In this document: positions 28,001 to 36,700 of the stretch, one piece after another
Position numbering within the stretch: the stretch's first letter is position 1
Layout: each line of letters begins with the position of its first letter
DNA from: Pantoea sp. SOD02
Lineage (GTDB): Bacteria; Pseudomonadota; Gammaproteobacteria; Enterobacterales; Enterobacteriaceae
Assembly (NCBI RefSeq): GCF_024707505.1
Contig: NZ_CP102605.1
Span: 744,001-808,000, forward strand
Direction of reading: 5' to 3'
DNA: 64,000 bases
The notes under the pieces: generated by a model
The model's database searches: none
Told to the model about the DNA's origin: nothing
What the model saw: only the letters and a program-made list of their open reading frames with translations
Made by a program: the position numbers and the translations under genes

Positions 28001-30469
28001 CTGGCGCTAATGGATAGGGAGCATCGTCTGAGCTACGGCGAAATGCAGCGTCAGGCGATGCTGCTGGCGGATCGCTTGATTGAAGCGGGCGTGATGCCGG
28101 GCGATATCGTTGCCGTGGCGCTGCCGCGCTCGGTTCGTCTCAGCATCGCGCTCACCGCCATCCTGCAGGCAGGTGCGGCCTATTTACCGCTGGATATCGG
28201 TTATCCCGATGAACGTCTTGCGTACATGGTGGAAGATGCGCGGCCGTGGGTGCTGATCACCGAATCCGCACTTGAAACCCGCTTCGCCACGTTTGGCACG
28301 CTGATGATGTTTGATGGCTTAGCCACTGAACACATTCAGCCGCGCCACTCTTTGCCGCAGGCGGATGCTAATCGCCCGGCTTACGTGCTTTATACCTCGG
28401 GCTCAACCGGTAAACCGAAAGGCGTGGTGGTGAATCAACGCGCCATCGTCAACCGCCTGCGCTGGATGCAGGCCAGCTATCCGCTGCGCGCTGACGACGT
28501 GGTGTTGCAGAAGACGCCGTGCAGCTTTGATGTTTCGGTGTGGGAATTCTTCTGGCCGCTTATGACCGGTGCGCAGCTGATGATGGCACCGCCGGAAGCG
28601 CACCGCGATCCGCAGGCGCTGTGGCAGCTGATCGACGATTATCGCGTGACCACCATGCACTTCGTTCCCTCGATGCTGGCGGCCTTTGTCGGCCATCTCG
28701 TCGAGCAAACCGATCGGGCTTGCCCAACGCTGCGCCGCGTATTCTGCAGCGGTGAAGCGCTGGCGTGCGATTTGGCGCGCAGCTATCAGGCGGTGATCGC
28801 CGCGCCGCTGCACAATCTGTATGGCCCAACCGAAGCCGCTGTCGATGTCACCTGGCAACCGGCCAGCGGCAGCGCGCTGGATGGCCTCAACGGGCCGGGC
28901 GTGCCGATTGGTCGTCCGGTGTGGAACACGCAGCTGCATATTCTCGATAGCCTGCTGCGTCCGGTGCCGGTTGGCGTGCCAGGCGATCTCTATCTCAGCG
29001 GCGTGCAGTTGGCCGATGGCTATTTGCATCGCGCCGATCTTACTGCGCAGCGCTTTGTCGCCGCGCCGTTTGCCGAAGGCGAGCGCATGTATCGCACCGG
29101 CGATATCGCCAGCTGGCGCACCGACGGTGCGGTTGAGTATCTCGGTCGCAGCGACGACCAGCTGAAGATGCGCGGACAGCGTATCGAGCCAGGCGAAATC
29201 GAACAGGCGTTAGTGGCGCTGCCGGGCGTAGCGCAGGCGGTGGTCGCGGCGCGCGCTCTGACGCAACACTCGACGCCAGGCGTCGATAACCGTCAGCTGC
29301 TCGGCTGGCTGGTGGCCGAAGCGGGCGTGGCGCTGGACATCGACGCGGTGAAGCAGCAGCTGGGTGAACGTCTGCCCGCGCATATGCAGCCGGTCAGCTA
29401 TCTGCTGCTCGACCATCTGCCACTCAGCGCCAACGGCAAGCTGGATCGTAAAGCGCTGCCGATGCCGCAGCGCAGCGCGCGCAGCGGTCGCCTGCCGCAC
29501 AGCGCTAACGAACGTCTGCTGGCGGACCTGTTCCAGCAGCTGCTCGGTTGCGACAGCGTATTTGCCGATGACGACTTCTTCGCGCTCGGTGGCCATTCGC
29601 TGCTGGCGATGCGTCTGGCGGCGGAATTGCGGCGTCGCGAGGTGCCGCCACTCAGCGTCGGGCAGATCATCGCCGCGCGCAGCGTGGAGAAATTGGCGGC
29701 GCTGCTCGACGGCAGTGCCAACAGTGAAAGCGGTGGCAACGGCGAACTGCTGCCGCTGCGCGCTGGGCATGGCCCGACGTTGTTCTGCATCCATCCGGCA
29801 TCCGGTTTCGCCTGGCAGTACAGCGCCCTGCTGCACTATCTCGACGGCGACTTCCCGATTGTCGGACTGCAATCACCGCGTCCACATGGTGTGATTGCCG
29901 CATGTCACAGCGTGGAAGCGATGTGTGATCACCATCTGCAGGCGATTCGCCAGCAGCAGCCAAGCGGACCTTATTTCCTGCTCGGCTATTCACTCGGCGG
30001 CACGCTGGCGCAAGGCATTGCGGCACGTTTGCAGGCGCAGGGTGAAACGGTGGCATTCCTCGGCCTGCTGGATACCTATCCGGCAGAAGGTCAGGACTGG
30101 CGCACGCCGGATGCCGACGAAGCGGAACAGGAAGTAGCGCGCGAACAGGCCGAATTTATGGCTGCGACCGAAGATGAGCGCGATCCGCTGTTGCGTGAGG
30201 AGAAAGCCGCGATGTTTAGCACCATCGTCGCCAACTACAAAGACGCCGTGGCGCGCCTCGCCGAAGCGCGCACGCCGCGTTACGCCGGCAACGCCAAGCT
30301 GTTTATGGCCGAGAAAACGCTGCCGCAAGGTATGGATGTGCGCGCCAGTTGGGCACCGTTCGTTGATGAATTGACCATCTTCCCGCTGGATTGCGAGCAC
30401 GCCGATATTCTTTCGGCGGATTCGTTGAAGGTGCTGGGACCGTTAATTAATCGTTTGTTGGCAGGTTGA
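22070..30469 (+). CDS. dimodular siderophore NRPS, C-A-T-E-C-A-T-TE (chrysobactin synthetase-like)
   Basis: At 2799 residues it is more than twice the size of EntF. C1 is EntF-like (YPLVAAQPGIW; HHLLVDG about 143). A1 is about 455-955 (YTSGSTGRPKG about 607). T1 has LGGDS at about 1003. An epimerase follows with HHLIVDGVSWR (about 1182), RTVGWLTAEFP, GIGYGQLRWL and FNYLGRF (about 1402). C2 has HHLVVDGWS at about 1659; A2 is about 1953-2460; T2 has LGGHS at about 2506. TE has GYSLGG at about 2639 and histidine in CEHAD near 2776. The A2 pocket (D2154, V2155, W2158, H2197, F2225, S2227, L2250, V2258, D2259) is the EntF serine code. The A1 pocket (D663, S664, E667, D705, I732, G734, Y756, I764, D765) has three extra acids, pointing to Lys, Arg or Orn. 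Expected product: dihydroxybenzoyl-D-cationic residue-L-Ser, oligomerised by the TE. The start is TTG 22070 with AGGA upstream. Confidence 0.93.
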   Translation: MASLNNLSPAYPLVAAQPGIWIADSIAQQRNQFTVAHYSVLHGDINRAALDSAIQQAMAEADTVQARFGLDDNGNPAQWFGAQAPVAPEWHDFSQRADATSQAHKLMQADLAAELPADGDKPLYRHALMRIGDGSWLWYQRYHHLLVDGFSFEALTQRVAAIYAALCAGATPAPSPFTPFTTVIEEIQQWQDSPAFARSASHWQSYAADLPETLTLSSENLSDHGDRPISCQVTLPQLATLRQQQQLADSSEGDIVSALLVAYLARFSNSQRLSIGFPFMRRMGSAAISTLGPVVNVLPLIFSVSDEMTLPMLVQQVQGEIRKARRHQRYEAEQLRRDLGLVGNSQALYGPVINVKVYHDDLQFDGQPAPTHTMAMGPVDDLEFEVGFRDGALQLTLVANPRRYDAQTLQRHADRISHLLTQFAADASICLGALSLLAPQEQIDLQRWSTGPTIVPPADTCTIVDILLQAAEQYGEQTAVVCGERSLSYRQLADRAMQLAQLLIARGLQADDVVAIGIPRSVDSLVAIFGVLASGAAYMPLDLDYPRERLALMCDDAQPKLLLTHSSTLAQMPELPHLLIDQLALSDYSTARPDTKLCGDDLAYMIYTSGSTGRPKGVMSTHQGLLNLFLSHREHLFGPAIAHFTANSPRRMRAGHTASFSFDSSWEPLFCMLMGCELNIFDEELRRDAWGLIQQMNAVPVDLLDITPSFFSQMIDSGLLEADNHRPSFVMIGGEAATPTLWKLMQQQQQMEIHNYYGPSEYTIDTLGASVMASPQPVIGRPVGNSEVYLLDNQLRQVPIGCAGELYIAGTGIARGYLRRPDLTSGRFVANPFRDGDVMYRSGDLMRWRQDGQLAFIGRTDHQIKVRGFRVELGEVENALVALPEVSTAVVIAEVMGATHRLIGYCSVQDNALRADADLNARLLAQLATQLPDYMVPAVLMVMDELPLNVNGKIDRQALPKPQQAQQSQSRAASTPQEQLICHAIASLLGLESIGAEDDFFALGGDSISAMGLSTAARRAGYLLRPREIFAERTAARMARGLQPLAQHNSGARVAQQGAIGGLPILHWFNVQAGINARFAHGVLLSVPPQLQLAQLEQLIDQLTQAHPALNAFTRGDQLIVGEALASRPARVRALEVQDRDRAAEQAFSEDAEALDPANGALLRATLLQQNSISCGLVLTLHHLIVDGVSWRVLLDELQQAGDALINNTPLVIPAEETSLHDWSAALLANLSARATELPFWQQMLAEPLPLVGERAIQPSDRHQHQRTLLDASTTHALLNTLPQHYRATSEELLLTLLTMALRQLNGSAQQRVTLESHGRAELHAQQDLARTVGWLTAEFPVLLPLPENPHAPLNECVRAVKAVLRAVPDRGIGYGQLRWLDAHRGVTLEKLAAQHAPQVLFNYLGRFTQRSGDWSPQRTAQQFRDTFAVLQDESLPLQHALELNVFVEEQPHAAQLALNWSWAEGVLTAEAIADLHQAMAAAAQALITLAQHQPQQAANTLVAAEVALDGVDDALLQQLHARHGAFGHALPLLPLQKGLLFHAQTTAQQGSYNSLTRLTISGDISPAAVQTALDAVLQRHPQLAARFDAELSLQPLQLIPETELHWPLTLHQLADDDDIVALEHQALAQDLFSQPIMLHATLIAHRNGMRWTLLLNAHHLVVDGWSTPVILNDLLSALRQQTLPAHSSSYADIVRQLSQRDSHEARQQWQECLQEVRPTLLYPQAADSAVNEKRITLDATLERELYALCRARGLTLNTVMQGLWGLMLSVASGQQDVVFGAPVSGRFGQIDGIDQHVGLFSNTLPVRLRFDHQRPLLAQLADHQAQQIQLIEQDCLGLAEIQQLVGAGTLFDTLLVVENYPDNQTLLDANAAVRCEAIHNRGYTHYPLTLLVLPGEQLTLLMEYRDCVSEPERLAERLLLLLQQLVSTPDLPLTQWKLQTLAEQSLLAWVNNTGVQLENETLQQAIAQQAARTPDALALMDREHRLSYGEMQRQAMLLADRLIEAGVMPGDIVAVALPRSVRLSIALTAILQAGAAYLPLDIGYPDERLAYMVEDARPWVLITESALETRFATFGTLMMFDGLATEHIQPRHSLPQADANRPAYVLYTSGSTGKPKGVVVNQRAIVNRLRWMQASYPLRADDVVLQKTPCSFDVSVWEFFWPLMTGAQLMMAPPEAHRDPQALWQLIDDYRVTTMHFVPSMLAAFVGHLVEQTDRACPTLRRVFCSGEALACDLARSYQAVIAAPLHNLYGPTEAAVDVTWQPASGSALDGLNGPGVPIGRPVWNTQLHILDSLLRPVPVGVPGDLYLSGVQLADGYLHRADLTAQRFVAAPFAEGERMYRTGDIASWRTDGAVEYLGRSDDQLKMRGQRIEPGEIEQALVALPGVAQAVVAARALTQHSTPGVDNRQLLGWLVAEAGVALDIDAVKQQLGERLPAHMQPVSYLLLDHLPLSANGKLDRKALPMPQRSARSGRLPHSANERLLADLFQQLLGCDSVFADDDFFALGGHSLLAMRLAAELRRREVPPLSVGQIIAARSVEKLAALLDGSANSESGGNGELLPLRAGHGPTLFCIHPASGFAWQYSALLHYLDGDFPIVGLQSPRPHGVIAACHSVEAMCDHHLQAIRQQQPSGPYFLLGYSLGGTLAQGIAARLQAQGETVAFLGLLDTYPAEGQDWRTPDADEAEQEVAREQAEFMAATEDERDPLLREEKAAMFSTIVANYKDAVARLAEARTPRYAGNAKLFMAEKTLPQGMDVRASWAPFVDELTIFPLDCEHADILSADSLKVLGPLINRLLAG

Positions 30470-30485
30470 GGTTAGATACGTTTTT

Positions 30486-30550
30486 GTAGGGTCGCCATTT
30501 ATGGCGACCGGCAACAACCGCGCACCGTAGGGTCGCCATTAATGGCGACC
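30486..30550. repeat. two GGTCGCCAT-type palindromes in direct orientation
   Basis: GTAGGGTCGCCATTTATGGC-type copies occur twice in the same orientation (30486-30509 and 30527-30550). They lie between the NRPS stop (16 bp away) and the exporter gene. Elsewhere the pairs are inverted. Confidence 0.85.
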
Positions 30551-30573
30551 TCGTTCACATACACTGGAGAATC

Positions 30574-31836
30574 ATGGCTAAGCCCTCGATATTCTTAGAT
30601 TTCAGTTTGCTCAAAAACAACGCATCGTTCCGCGCGATATTCTGCGCGCGCATGCTCTCGGTATTCGCCCTTGGCATGCTGGCGGTTGGCGTGCCGGTGC
30701 AGATTCAGGCAATGACCGGCTCCACGCTGCAGGTCGGCGTGGCGGTAATGCTCGACGGCATCGGCATGTTCATCGGCCTGCTGCTCGGCGGCGTGCTGGC
30801 CGATCGCTACGATCGTCGCAAGTTAATCCTGTTCGCGCGCGGCACCTGCGGCATCGGCTTTGTGCTGCTCAGCCTCAACGCCTTCAGCCCAGCGCCGTCG
30901 TTGCTGGCGCTCTACTTCCTCGCCTTCTGGGATGGCTTCTTTGGCGCGCTTGGCATGACAGCGCTAATGGCGGTGATCCCATTAATCGTTGGCCGTGAAC
31001 ATCTGGCAGAAGCCGGTGCGCTCAGCATGCTGACGGTGCGCCTCGGCGCAATTTTGTCGCCCGCGCTCGGCGGTATGATCATCGTCGCGGCGGGAGTCGG
31101 TTGGGCCTTTGCAGTCGCCGCGATGGGCACGCTGGCGACGCTGATTCCGCTGGTGCGTTTACCGTCGATGAAGCCCGAACAGCAGGAACCCGAACATCCG
31201 CTGCGCGCGCTGGCAAGCGGCATGCAGTTTGTCTGCCAGCATAAAGTGGTTGGCGCGGTAGTGCTGGTTGGCTTGCTGCTCAGTATGGTTGGCGCGGTGC
31301 GTATTCTGTTCCCGGCGCTGGCGCTGACCTATCACGCCGATGCGTCCGCATTAGGATTGATGTACTCGGCGGTGCCGCTGGGTGCAATGATCGGTGCCTT
31401 TACCAGCGGCTGGGTGCGGCAGTTGGCACGTCCTGGATTGGTGCTGATTGGCTGTGCGCTGCTGGCATTTGCCTGCATCGCCTCGCTCGGTCTTTACAGC
31501 CATCTGCTGCCCGCGCTGCTGGCGCTGGTGTGTTACGGCTACAGCAACGCCATCGCCTCGCTGTTGCAGTTTATGCTGACGCAGCATCACACGCCGGATG
31601 CGCTGCTGGGACGCGTCAACAGCCTCGGCACCGCGCAGGATGTCACCGGTGATTCCGTTGGGGCATTGGGCTTGGGTGCGCTGGCTCGCGCGTTGGCACC
31701 GCTGAGCAGTGTGCTGTGGTTTGGCGGATTGGCGGCGGGATTGCTGGTGCTGCTTTCGCTGGCGGCGCGCGGTCTGCGTACGGCGCGCCTCGGTGAACAA
31801 CCGGACGCGCCGCAACCCGCTACGGCAGATGCTTAA
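30574..31836 (+). CDS. entS: EntS-like MFS siderophore exporter
   Basis: The protein is 420 residues with 12 hydrophobic segments, close to E. coli EntS in length and position. N-terminal LLKNNASFRAIFCARMLSVFALGMLAVGVPVQI is typical of EntS, and the loop-2 motif GGVLADRYDRRKLI is present. It should export the finished catechol siderophore from cytosol to periplasm. GGAG lies before the ATG. The repeat pair upstream may contain or separate transcription, so an independent promoter is possible. Its stop overlaps the convergent fepB-like stop within TTAA. Confidence 0.92.
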   Translation: MAKPSIFLDFSLLKNNASFRAIFCARMLSVFALGMLAVGVPVQIQAMTGSTLQVGVAVMLDGIGMFIGLLLGGVLADRYDRRKLILFARGTCGIGFVLLSLNAFSPAPSLLALYFLAFWDGFFGALGMTALMAVIPLIVGREHLAEAGALSMLTVRLGAILSPALGGMIIVAAGVGWAFAVAAMGTLATLIPLVRLPSMKPEQQEPEHPLRALASGMQFVCQHKVVGAVVLVGLLLSMVGAVRILFPALALTYHADASALGLMYSAVPLGAMIGAFTSGWVRQLARPGLVLIGCALLAFACIASLGLYSHLLPALLALVCYGYSNAIASLLQFMLTQHHTPDALLGRVNSLGTAQDVTGDSVGALGLGALARALAPLSSVLWFGGLAAGLLVLLSLAARGLRTARLGEQPDAPQPATADA

Positions 31837-32795
31837 CGGGTAAACTGCCGCTCGATGCTGCTGAGCATATTGCTGGCGCTGTAGTAATCGAGGCGGAAAG
31901 TGTCATTACCTACGGCAAAGATGTTGTGCTGCTGCACCGCAGGAAGATGGGCGAGGAACGGATTCTTCGCCACCTGCGGCACGGTTTTCTCATCGGCGGC
32001 AAACAACAACAGCGTGTTGCCGGTGATGCCATCCGCCATGTTTTCCCCGTTCAGCTGAATAATGTCATTGCGCTTGCCCATGCTGGTGCTGCCCTGAAAA
32101 CTGGCGGGCGGCGCGGCCAGTGTGAAGCCCAAATCCTGCAACAGCGCGCCCTGCGCCGATGCTGGCGTCCACAAGTTCATTCCGCGTCCATCTTCGTAAT
32201 AGACCAGCGCAGAAGTCGGCTGCGGTGGCAGCGTGATCTTATGACGCACCGCGTCTACCCGTTGGTCGAACGCTGCAATCACCTTTTTAGCATCGGCTTC
32301 ATGGCCGGTAATCTCGCCCAACTGCAAAGCCAGGGCTTGCCAGCTCTTATCGCCGTAATCGATCACTAACACCGGAGCGATGGTTTGCAGCTGATCGTAA
32401 AGGCGCAGCGCCGAATCGCCGCCAGTGGCAGCTATCACGATCAAATCTGGCGCTTCGGCGGCAATCGCTTCGGCGTTCGGCTGCGAAATGTAAAGCGGCG
32501 TAACCTGACGCGCTTTGGCCACCGCGCTCCATTGCGTGAAAAAGCCCTGCGCATCCGACACGCTGCTGCTGCGGCTGGTGGCACCGGAACCGACCAGCGG
32601 CGCGTTAATCGCCAGCAAGGTGCCACTCAGCGTGACGCTGGTAGAAACAATGCGCTGCGGCGGCTGTTGCAGCGTGAACGGGCCTTTGGGTGTGTCGAGG
32701 GTGCGCGGCCATGCGGCGCTGGCTTGTACATCGGTGCAAATGAAAAACAGGCTAAGCAGCAGAGAAAGAGCGGGGAAACGCATCAGGTTGTCCAT
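31833..32795 (-). CDS. fepB: FepB-like periplasmic ferric siderophore-binding protein
   Basis: A substrate-binding protein for a ferric-catecholate ABC importer. A signal peptide ends near VQASA. Then come WPRTLDTPKGPFTLQQPPQRIVSTSVTLSGTLLAI and the class III binding-protein architecture, with APDLIVI near 120-130, as in FepB. The ATG at 32795 is preferred to one at 32837 because a strong Fur-box-like site (32808-32826) falls inside the extra codons; ATG 32783 is also possible. fepD, fepG and fepC do not follow here, so the permease must lie elsewhere. Confidence 0.9.
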   Translation of the reverse strand: MDNLMRFPALSLLLSLFFICTDVQASAAWPRTLDTPKGPFTLQQPPQRIVSTSVTLSGTLLAINAPLVGSGATSRSSSVSDAQGFFTQWSAVAKARQVTPLYISQPNAEAIAAEAPDLIVIAATGGDSALRLYDQLQTIAPVLVIDYGDKSWQALALQLGEITGHEADAKKVIAAFDQRVDAVRHKITLPPQPTSALVYYEDGRGMNLWTPASAQGALLQDLGFTLAAPPASFQGSTSMGKRNDIIQLNGENMADGITGNTLLLFAADEKTVPQVAKNPFLAHLPAVQQHNIFAVGNDTFRLDYYSASNMLSSIERQFTR

Positions 32796-32807
32796 CACTT
32801 GATTGTT

Positions 32808-32826
32808 GAGAATAAATATCACTATC
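32808..32826 (-). promoter_or_regulatory. Fur box upstream of fepB-like gene
   Basis: Read on the minus strand, GATAGTGATATTTATTCTC matches the 19-bp Fur consensus GATAATGATAATCATTATC at 15 positions. It ends 12 bp before the preferred start of the FepB-like gene. Iron repression is expected. Confidence 0.7.
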
Positions 32827-32854
32827 AAAAAAATCAACGTTGGCGCAAGGGAAA

Positions 32855-33523
32855 TCAGCGAATCAAATTTTTTCCTCTGGCGGTGGTGAGAAATAAGTAA
32901 AGCTCCTGAGTATTTCTCACACCTAATCGCTTAATCGCCGTTTGTTTTTGCGCAGAGATTGTTTTAACGCTTTTACTAAAACGCTTAGCTATCTCTGTTA
33001 ATGAATAGCCTTTGAGCATTTCACTCAATACCTGCTTTTCTGCATGTGTTAAGGGTGTGGACGGCGTGCTCATAGGATCAGCGCTGAGCGCGCCAGTGAC
33101 TACATAAGAATTAACGTAATTTGCGCTCATCACTTCCTGCAATATGCGTTCAGGACATTCACTTCTGAGCAAAATTTTGCAGCGATGCGTGATGAGCGGC
33201 ATGATTTCTTTATAGTGCTTCTCTTCAGACATAATAAAAACGGGTGTATTTTTAAACCTTAGTGCCGTTGTCACCGCATGAACATTTTTCTGATCTTGCG
33301 CACCAGAATAGCCAATAAAAACAGCATCGTATTCTCCATCCTCTATCTCGTTAAGTGTATGTTCAGTCGAGTTATAGTGTGAATGCAAAGCGATACACTC
33401 CCTTGCATTAAGCGATAACGCGAGTCCATGTGAAAAAACCGGCCACTCATCAATAATCATCACTTTATTTAAAACACCACTGCCGCGAGTGATGTTTTTC
33501 TTTACGGAGTTTTCTCTCATCAT
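32855..33523 (-). CDS. LuxR/NarL-type regulator with degenerate receiver (BglJ/RcsB-like layout)
   Basis: The protein is 222 residues: a receiver-like N-terminus and a C-terminal LuxR helix-turn-helix (LTHAEKQVLSEMLKGYSLTEIAKRF, then SKSVKTISAQKQTAIKRLGV) at about residues 155-210. The receiver keeps one acid (IIDEWP) but the usual phospho-acceptor strand reads AVFIGYSG, with no aspartate, so phosphorylation is unlikely. This resembles BglJ, MatA/EcpR and YjjQ, which act with RcsB. It lies between the FepB-like gene and the inverse autotransporter. AGGG precedes the start, and a GAGGCT/AGCCTC hairpin lies in its leader (33553-33569). Confidence 0.85.
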   Translation of the reverse strand: MMRENSVKKNITRGSGVLNKVMIIDEWPVFSHGLALSLNARECIALHSHYNSTEHTLNEIEDGEYDAVFIGYSGAQDQKNVHAVTTALRFKNTPVFIMSEEKHYKEIMPLITHRCKILLRSECPERILQEVMSANYVNSYVVTGALSADPMSTPSTPLTHAEKQVLSEMLKGYSLTEIAKRFSKSVKTISAQKQTAIKRLGVRNTQELYLFLTTARGKNLIR

Positions 33524-33647
33524 ATTATCCCTACTCGCCTTAAGTTGATGAGAGGCTAATAAAGCCTCAGGGCATTAACGAGTGAATAGATGTGAAACGT
33601 TGTGATTAATGGATATTTCATACCCTTATCAGCGTGTTAAAAATTAA

Positions 33648-33679
33648 AAGCCCAGCCATGTAACTTCCTGACTGGGCTT
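33648..33679 (-). terminator. rho-independent terminator of the inverse autotransporter gene
   Basis: AAGCCCAG (33648-33655) and CTGGGCTT (33672-33679) form a perfect 8-bp stem. On the minus strand the stem is followed by TTTTAATTTTT. It lies just beyond the autotransporter stop at 33727. Confidence 0.8.
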
Positions 33680-33726
33680 GATTTTTCCCATTAACATCTT
33701 GGGAAGCTCGATTCTGGTTTTATTCG

Positions 33727-36700
33727 CTAACCGTGATGGCTACTGCAAACAATATCCATCGGATTGGTTGCGGAGAAGAATCCCGTTTGACCATTACTGC
33801 CGTTCATATAGGAGTTGTAGCTCGGGCCATTACTCTCATCTTTTGCCCACATCATGTAGGGTAACGCGTTGCCCCATTCCGACCACAGCGTGCCCACTCC
33901 GCGAACATTCGTGCCAAGCGACATCTTACTCAGTTCAGGCATGTCGTTATCATCTGAGCCATTGCATAAGATCGGGAGATAACTCGCCGGCCCTTGCCTA
34001 CCAACGGGATTGAACCACTCATTGATGCGGAAACGATAACTTGTATTTGCCCCGCCCTGTTTCGCCGTGGCGGTAATGACAATATCTTTTCCTGCGGCTG
34101 ATTTATCGCCAATGGTCACAACACCGTTGGCATCAACCGAAACTGCGGAGGTATTGCCCGCATCCCAATCAAAATCCGAGGGATCAGCATCTTTCAAATG
34201 GACTTTAAATGAAGCGCCTGGATAAGCCGTGCGTGGGAAGCCGCTGTCACTATTGAAGCTGTGTGAATTCGCCTCCAGATGATCGACTTCGACAACACCT
34301 GAATTAAAATTCAGCACCAGCGGTTGAGTTCCTGCAAGGTCACGTCCTTCAAACTGCATCGTCAAGGTATAGGTGTCATTTTTACTGCCCTCAAAGGTGG
34401 CAATATAAATTCCTCTCGTTGAGCGCATTGCAAATGGCGTAGCCGATGCTGCAGAGCCGTTCTGAGCCGTGACACGCACCGAAAGTTTAGGGGTGATATT
34501 GTTCACCAGTTGACCTTGCGCATCGCGGGCAACAAACGTCAACGTAGAGCTGACAATATCCTCTTTTTGTCGGGAATCGGTTTGGGCAGTAAAGGTCGAT
34601 TGCGCACCATCCGGTGAATCATAGAGTAAGACGGTGGTAGCAATCTTATCGATGATCTTACCGTTGATTTTCGCTGTGATGGTATAAGCATCCGCCTGAG
34701 TGCCGTGCACTGTTGCCGTGTAATAGCCTGCGGAGCCGTGATCCTTAATGTTATCAACAACAATTTCACTGCCCGTAGCAGATCCATTTGAGGCTTTGAC
34801 ATCAAACGCCAATTTATCCCCTAAGCCGTTAATCGGTTGGCTTTGCTTGTCCACTGCGTAAAAGTTTAGCGTTGCTGAATCGCGATGTGTGGCAATGAAA
34901 ACCGGGTCAACATCGAGGGTTGAAGCGGTATCGTCAATATCCACATCTGATGCTTCAATCAAGGTTACGTTGGCAATAAGGTTGCTGAGTTCAGCTCCAT
35001 CAAAACGCGGCGTTATTGAATACGTACCCGCCGCACTCCCTTTTAACGTGGTGGTGTAAATACCGCGCTGACTGCTTTCTACCAGCTTATCCAGAGAAAT
35101 GCCTGAACCCACTTCGCTGCCGTCGGCGGCTCGCGCAGCCAGCGTCAGACGATCGGCAATACCCATCACCGGTTTACCTTGCGCATCAAAGGCGCTAAAC
35201 GTCAGCGCTGAAGTTGTCACGTCATCAGCTGGAATGGAGGTGGGTGTTGCGATCCAGGTTGAACGGGAAGCATCCGGCACACTGTTACCCGTCAGATTGA
35301 CGGAAGCGCTCAGATGGTTCATCGGCACACCGCTAAACGTTGGCGTGATGACGTAGGCATCCGCTTGCGTAGCCTTCAATGTGGTTTGATATTTGCCACC
35401 GGCACGCGTTTCAGTTATCGGACCAAAAGTCACGGTCGCGCCTGCATCCGCGCCATGGCTGTCTTTAACCGCCAATCCCAGCTTATCCGCAATACCACTG
35501 ATGGGATTCCCTGCCGCATCTTTGGCCGTGAATGACAAAATCGGTGCGTCTGAATTTTCGTCCGCGACATCCATTGATGACTCGCTGCTGTCTGGTAAAT
35601 CTTTCAACACATTCACCGTGACATCAGCTAAGGCGATACCTTTCACCGTTGGCGTGAGGATCAGTGGCTGTTCCTGCGCGCCGGAGGTTAATACCAGCTC
35701 AAACACACCCGCGGACTTGCGTTCAGGGCTGGACAATGTCGCACCTTGTACTTGTCGCGCCGCTTTGAAAGTAACTGCAATGTCAGCCGTATCGACGTCA
35801 ACAGGTTGCTGTTGGTCATCACGCACGCTGAGCGTCATTACCAGCTTGCTCTGCCCATCCGCTGGCAATGCGCCGTCAATAGGTGTTAACACGCTGTTTT
35901 GCAAGCTGATGGCGGGTGAATTTACCTCGATAACGGTTTCACTGCGTGCCGAGCGATTCCCTTTGCTATCCACCGCCACGCCATGCAAGGTATAGCGATT
36001 GACCGCGTCAGGTCCCGATTTCCATGCTGGGAAAACCACACTGTGGCTCGCCCCTTCCGACAATATTTGCCCTCCCGCCGCAGTCAGCTCTGCCGCCGTC
36101 CAGTCAATATGATGCAAACCGTGTTTACTGTTGACCTGCACATTTACAGGTTTTTGTTCGCCGCTGCGCCCCTGAATACTTTTAACTACATTTAGTGAAA
36201 TCACCTCTTTCTTACGATAGTCCAACACGATGTTGTTATTACGTGCGACTAAATCGTAGCGGCTACCTGAGAGACTGCGCATACCCGCTACACGATCAGA
36301 ATTGATCTGCTGCTGCCAGGAAAGGCCAAGCTGATAGTTCATTTCCAGACCAAAGCGTGTGTCGTGCGCGCCGCTTTGTCCTTGTCGCTGTTCGGCGCTG
36401 AGGGTGAAAAGTGGGATTGGCGTATAAGTGATGCCCGCAGTGATAGCTCGCGGATCTTTCTGGCGATTATCACGGCCAAAAAGCGCCACTTCATCACCAT
36501 AATATTGCTCGTAAGTGAGTTTGCCGCCAAGTTGTGCATAAGCTGGTAACCAGCCTTCAGCGCGAATATCCCATCCGTTGGCGGGTCTCTCCTGATAATC
36601 TTCGAGGTCTGGTGAATCTCTCCAGCTAGTCAGGCGATGATAACTATTAGCGCTAAATTTCAGGAAGTCGCGCCAATATTCCGCACCAAAGCCTACACGC

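Noticed and set aside
29210..29872. Antisense ORFs within the NRPS gene, several over 200 codons
   Set aside because: They arise from the strong third-position GC bias of the NRPS gene and encode low-complexity Arg/Gln-rich products.
22070..30469. Annotation as standard enterobactin synthase EntF
   Set aside because: EntF is about 1290 residues with one C-A-T-TE module. This protein has an additional A-T-E-C set, so the enterobactin name would give the wrong product.
32855..33523. Quorum-sensing LuxR (acyl-homoserine lactone receptor)
   Set aside because: The N-terminus resembles a receiver, not an autoinducer-binding domain, and no luxI-type gene is adjacent.
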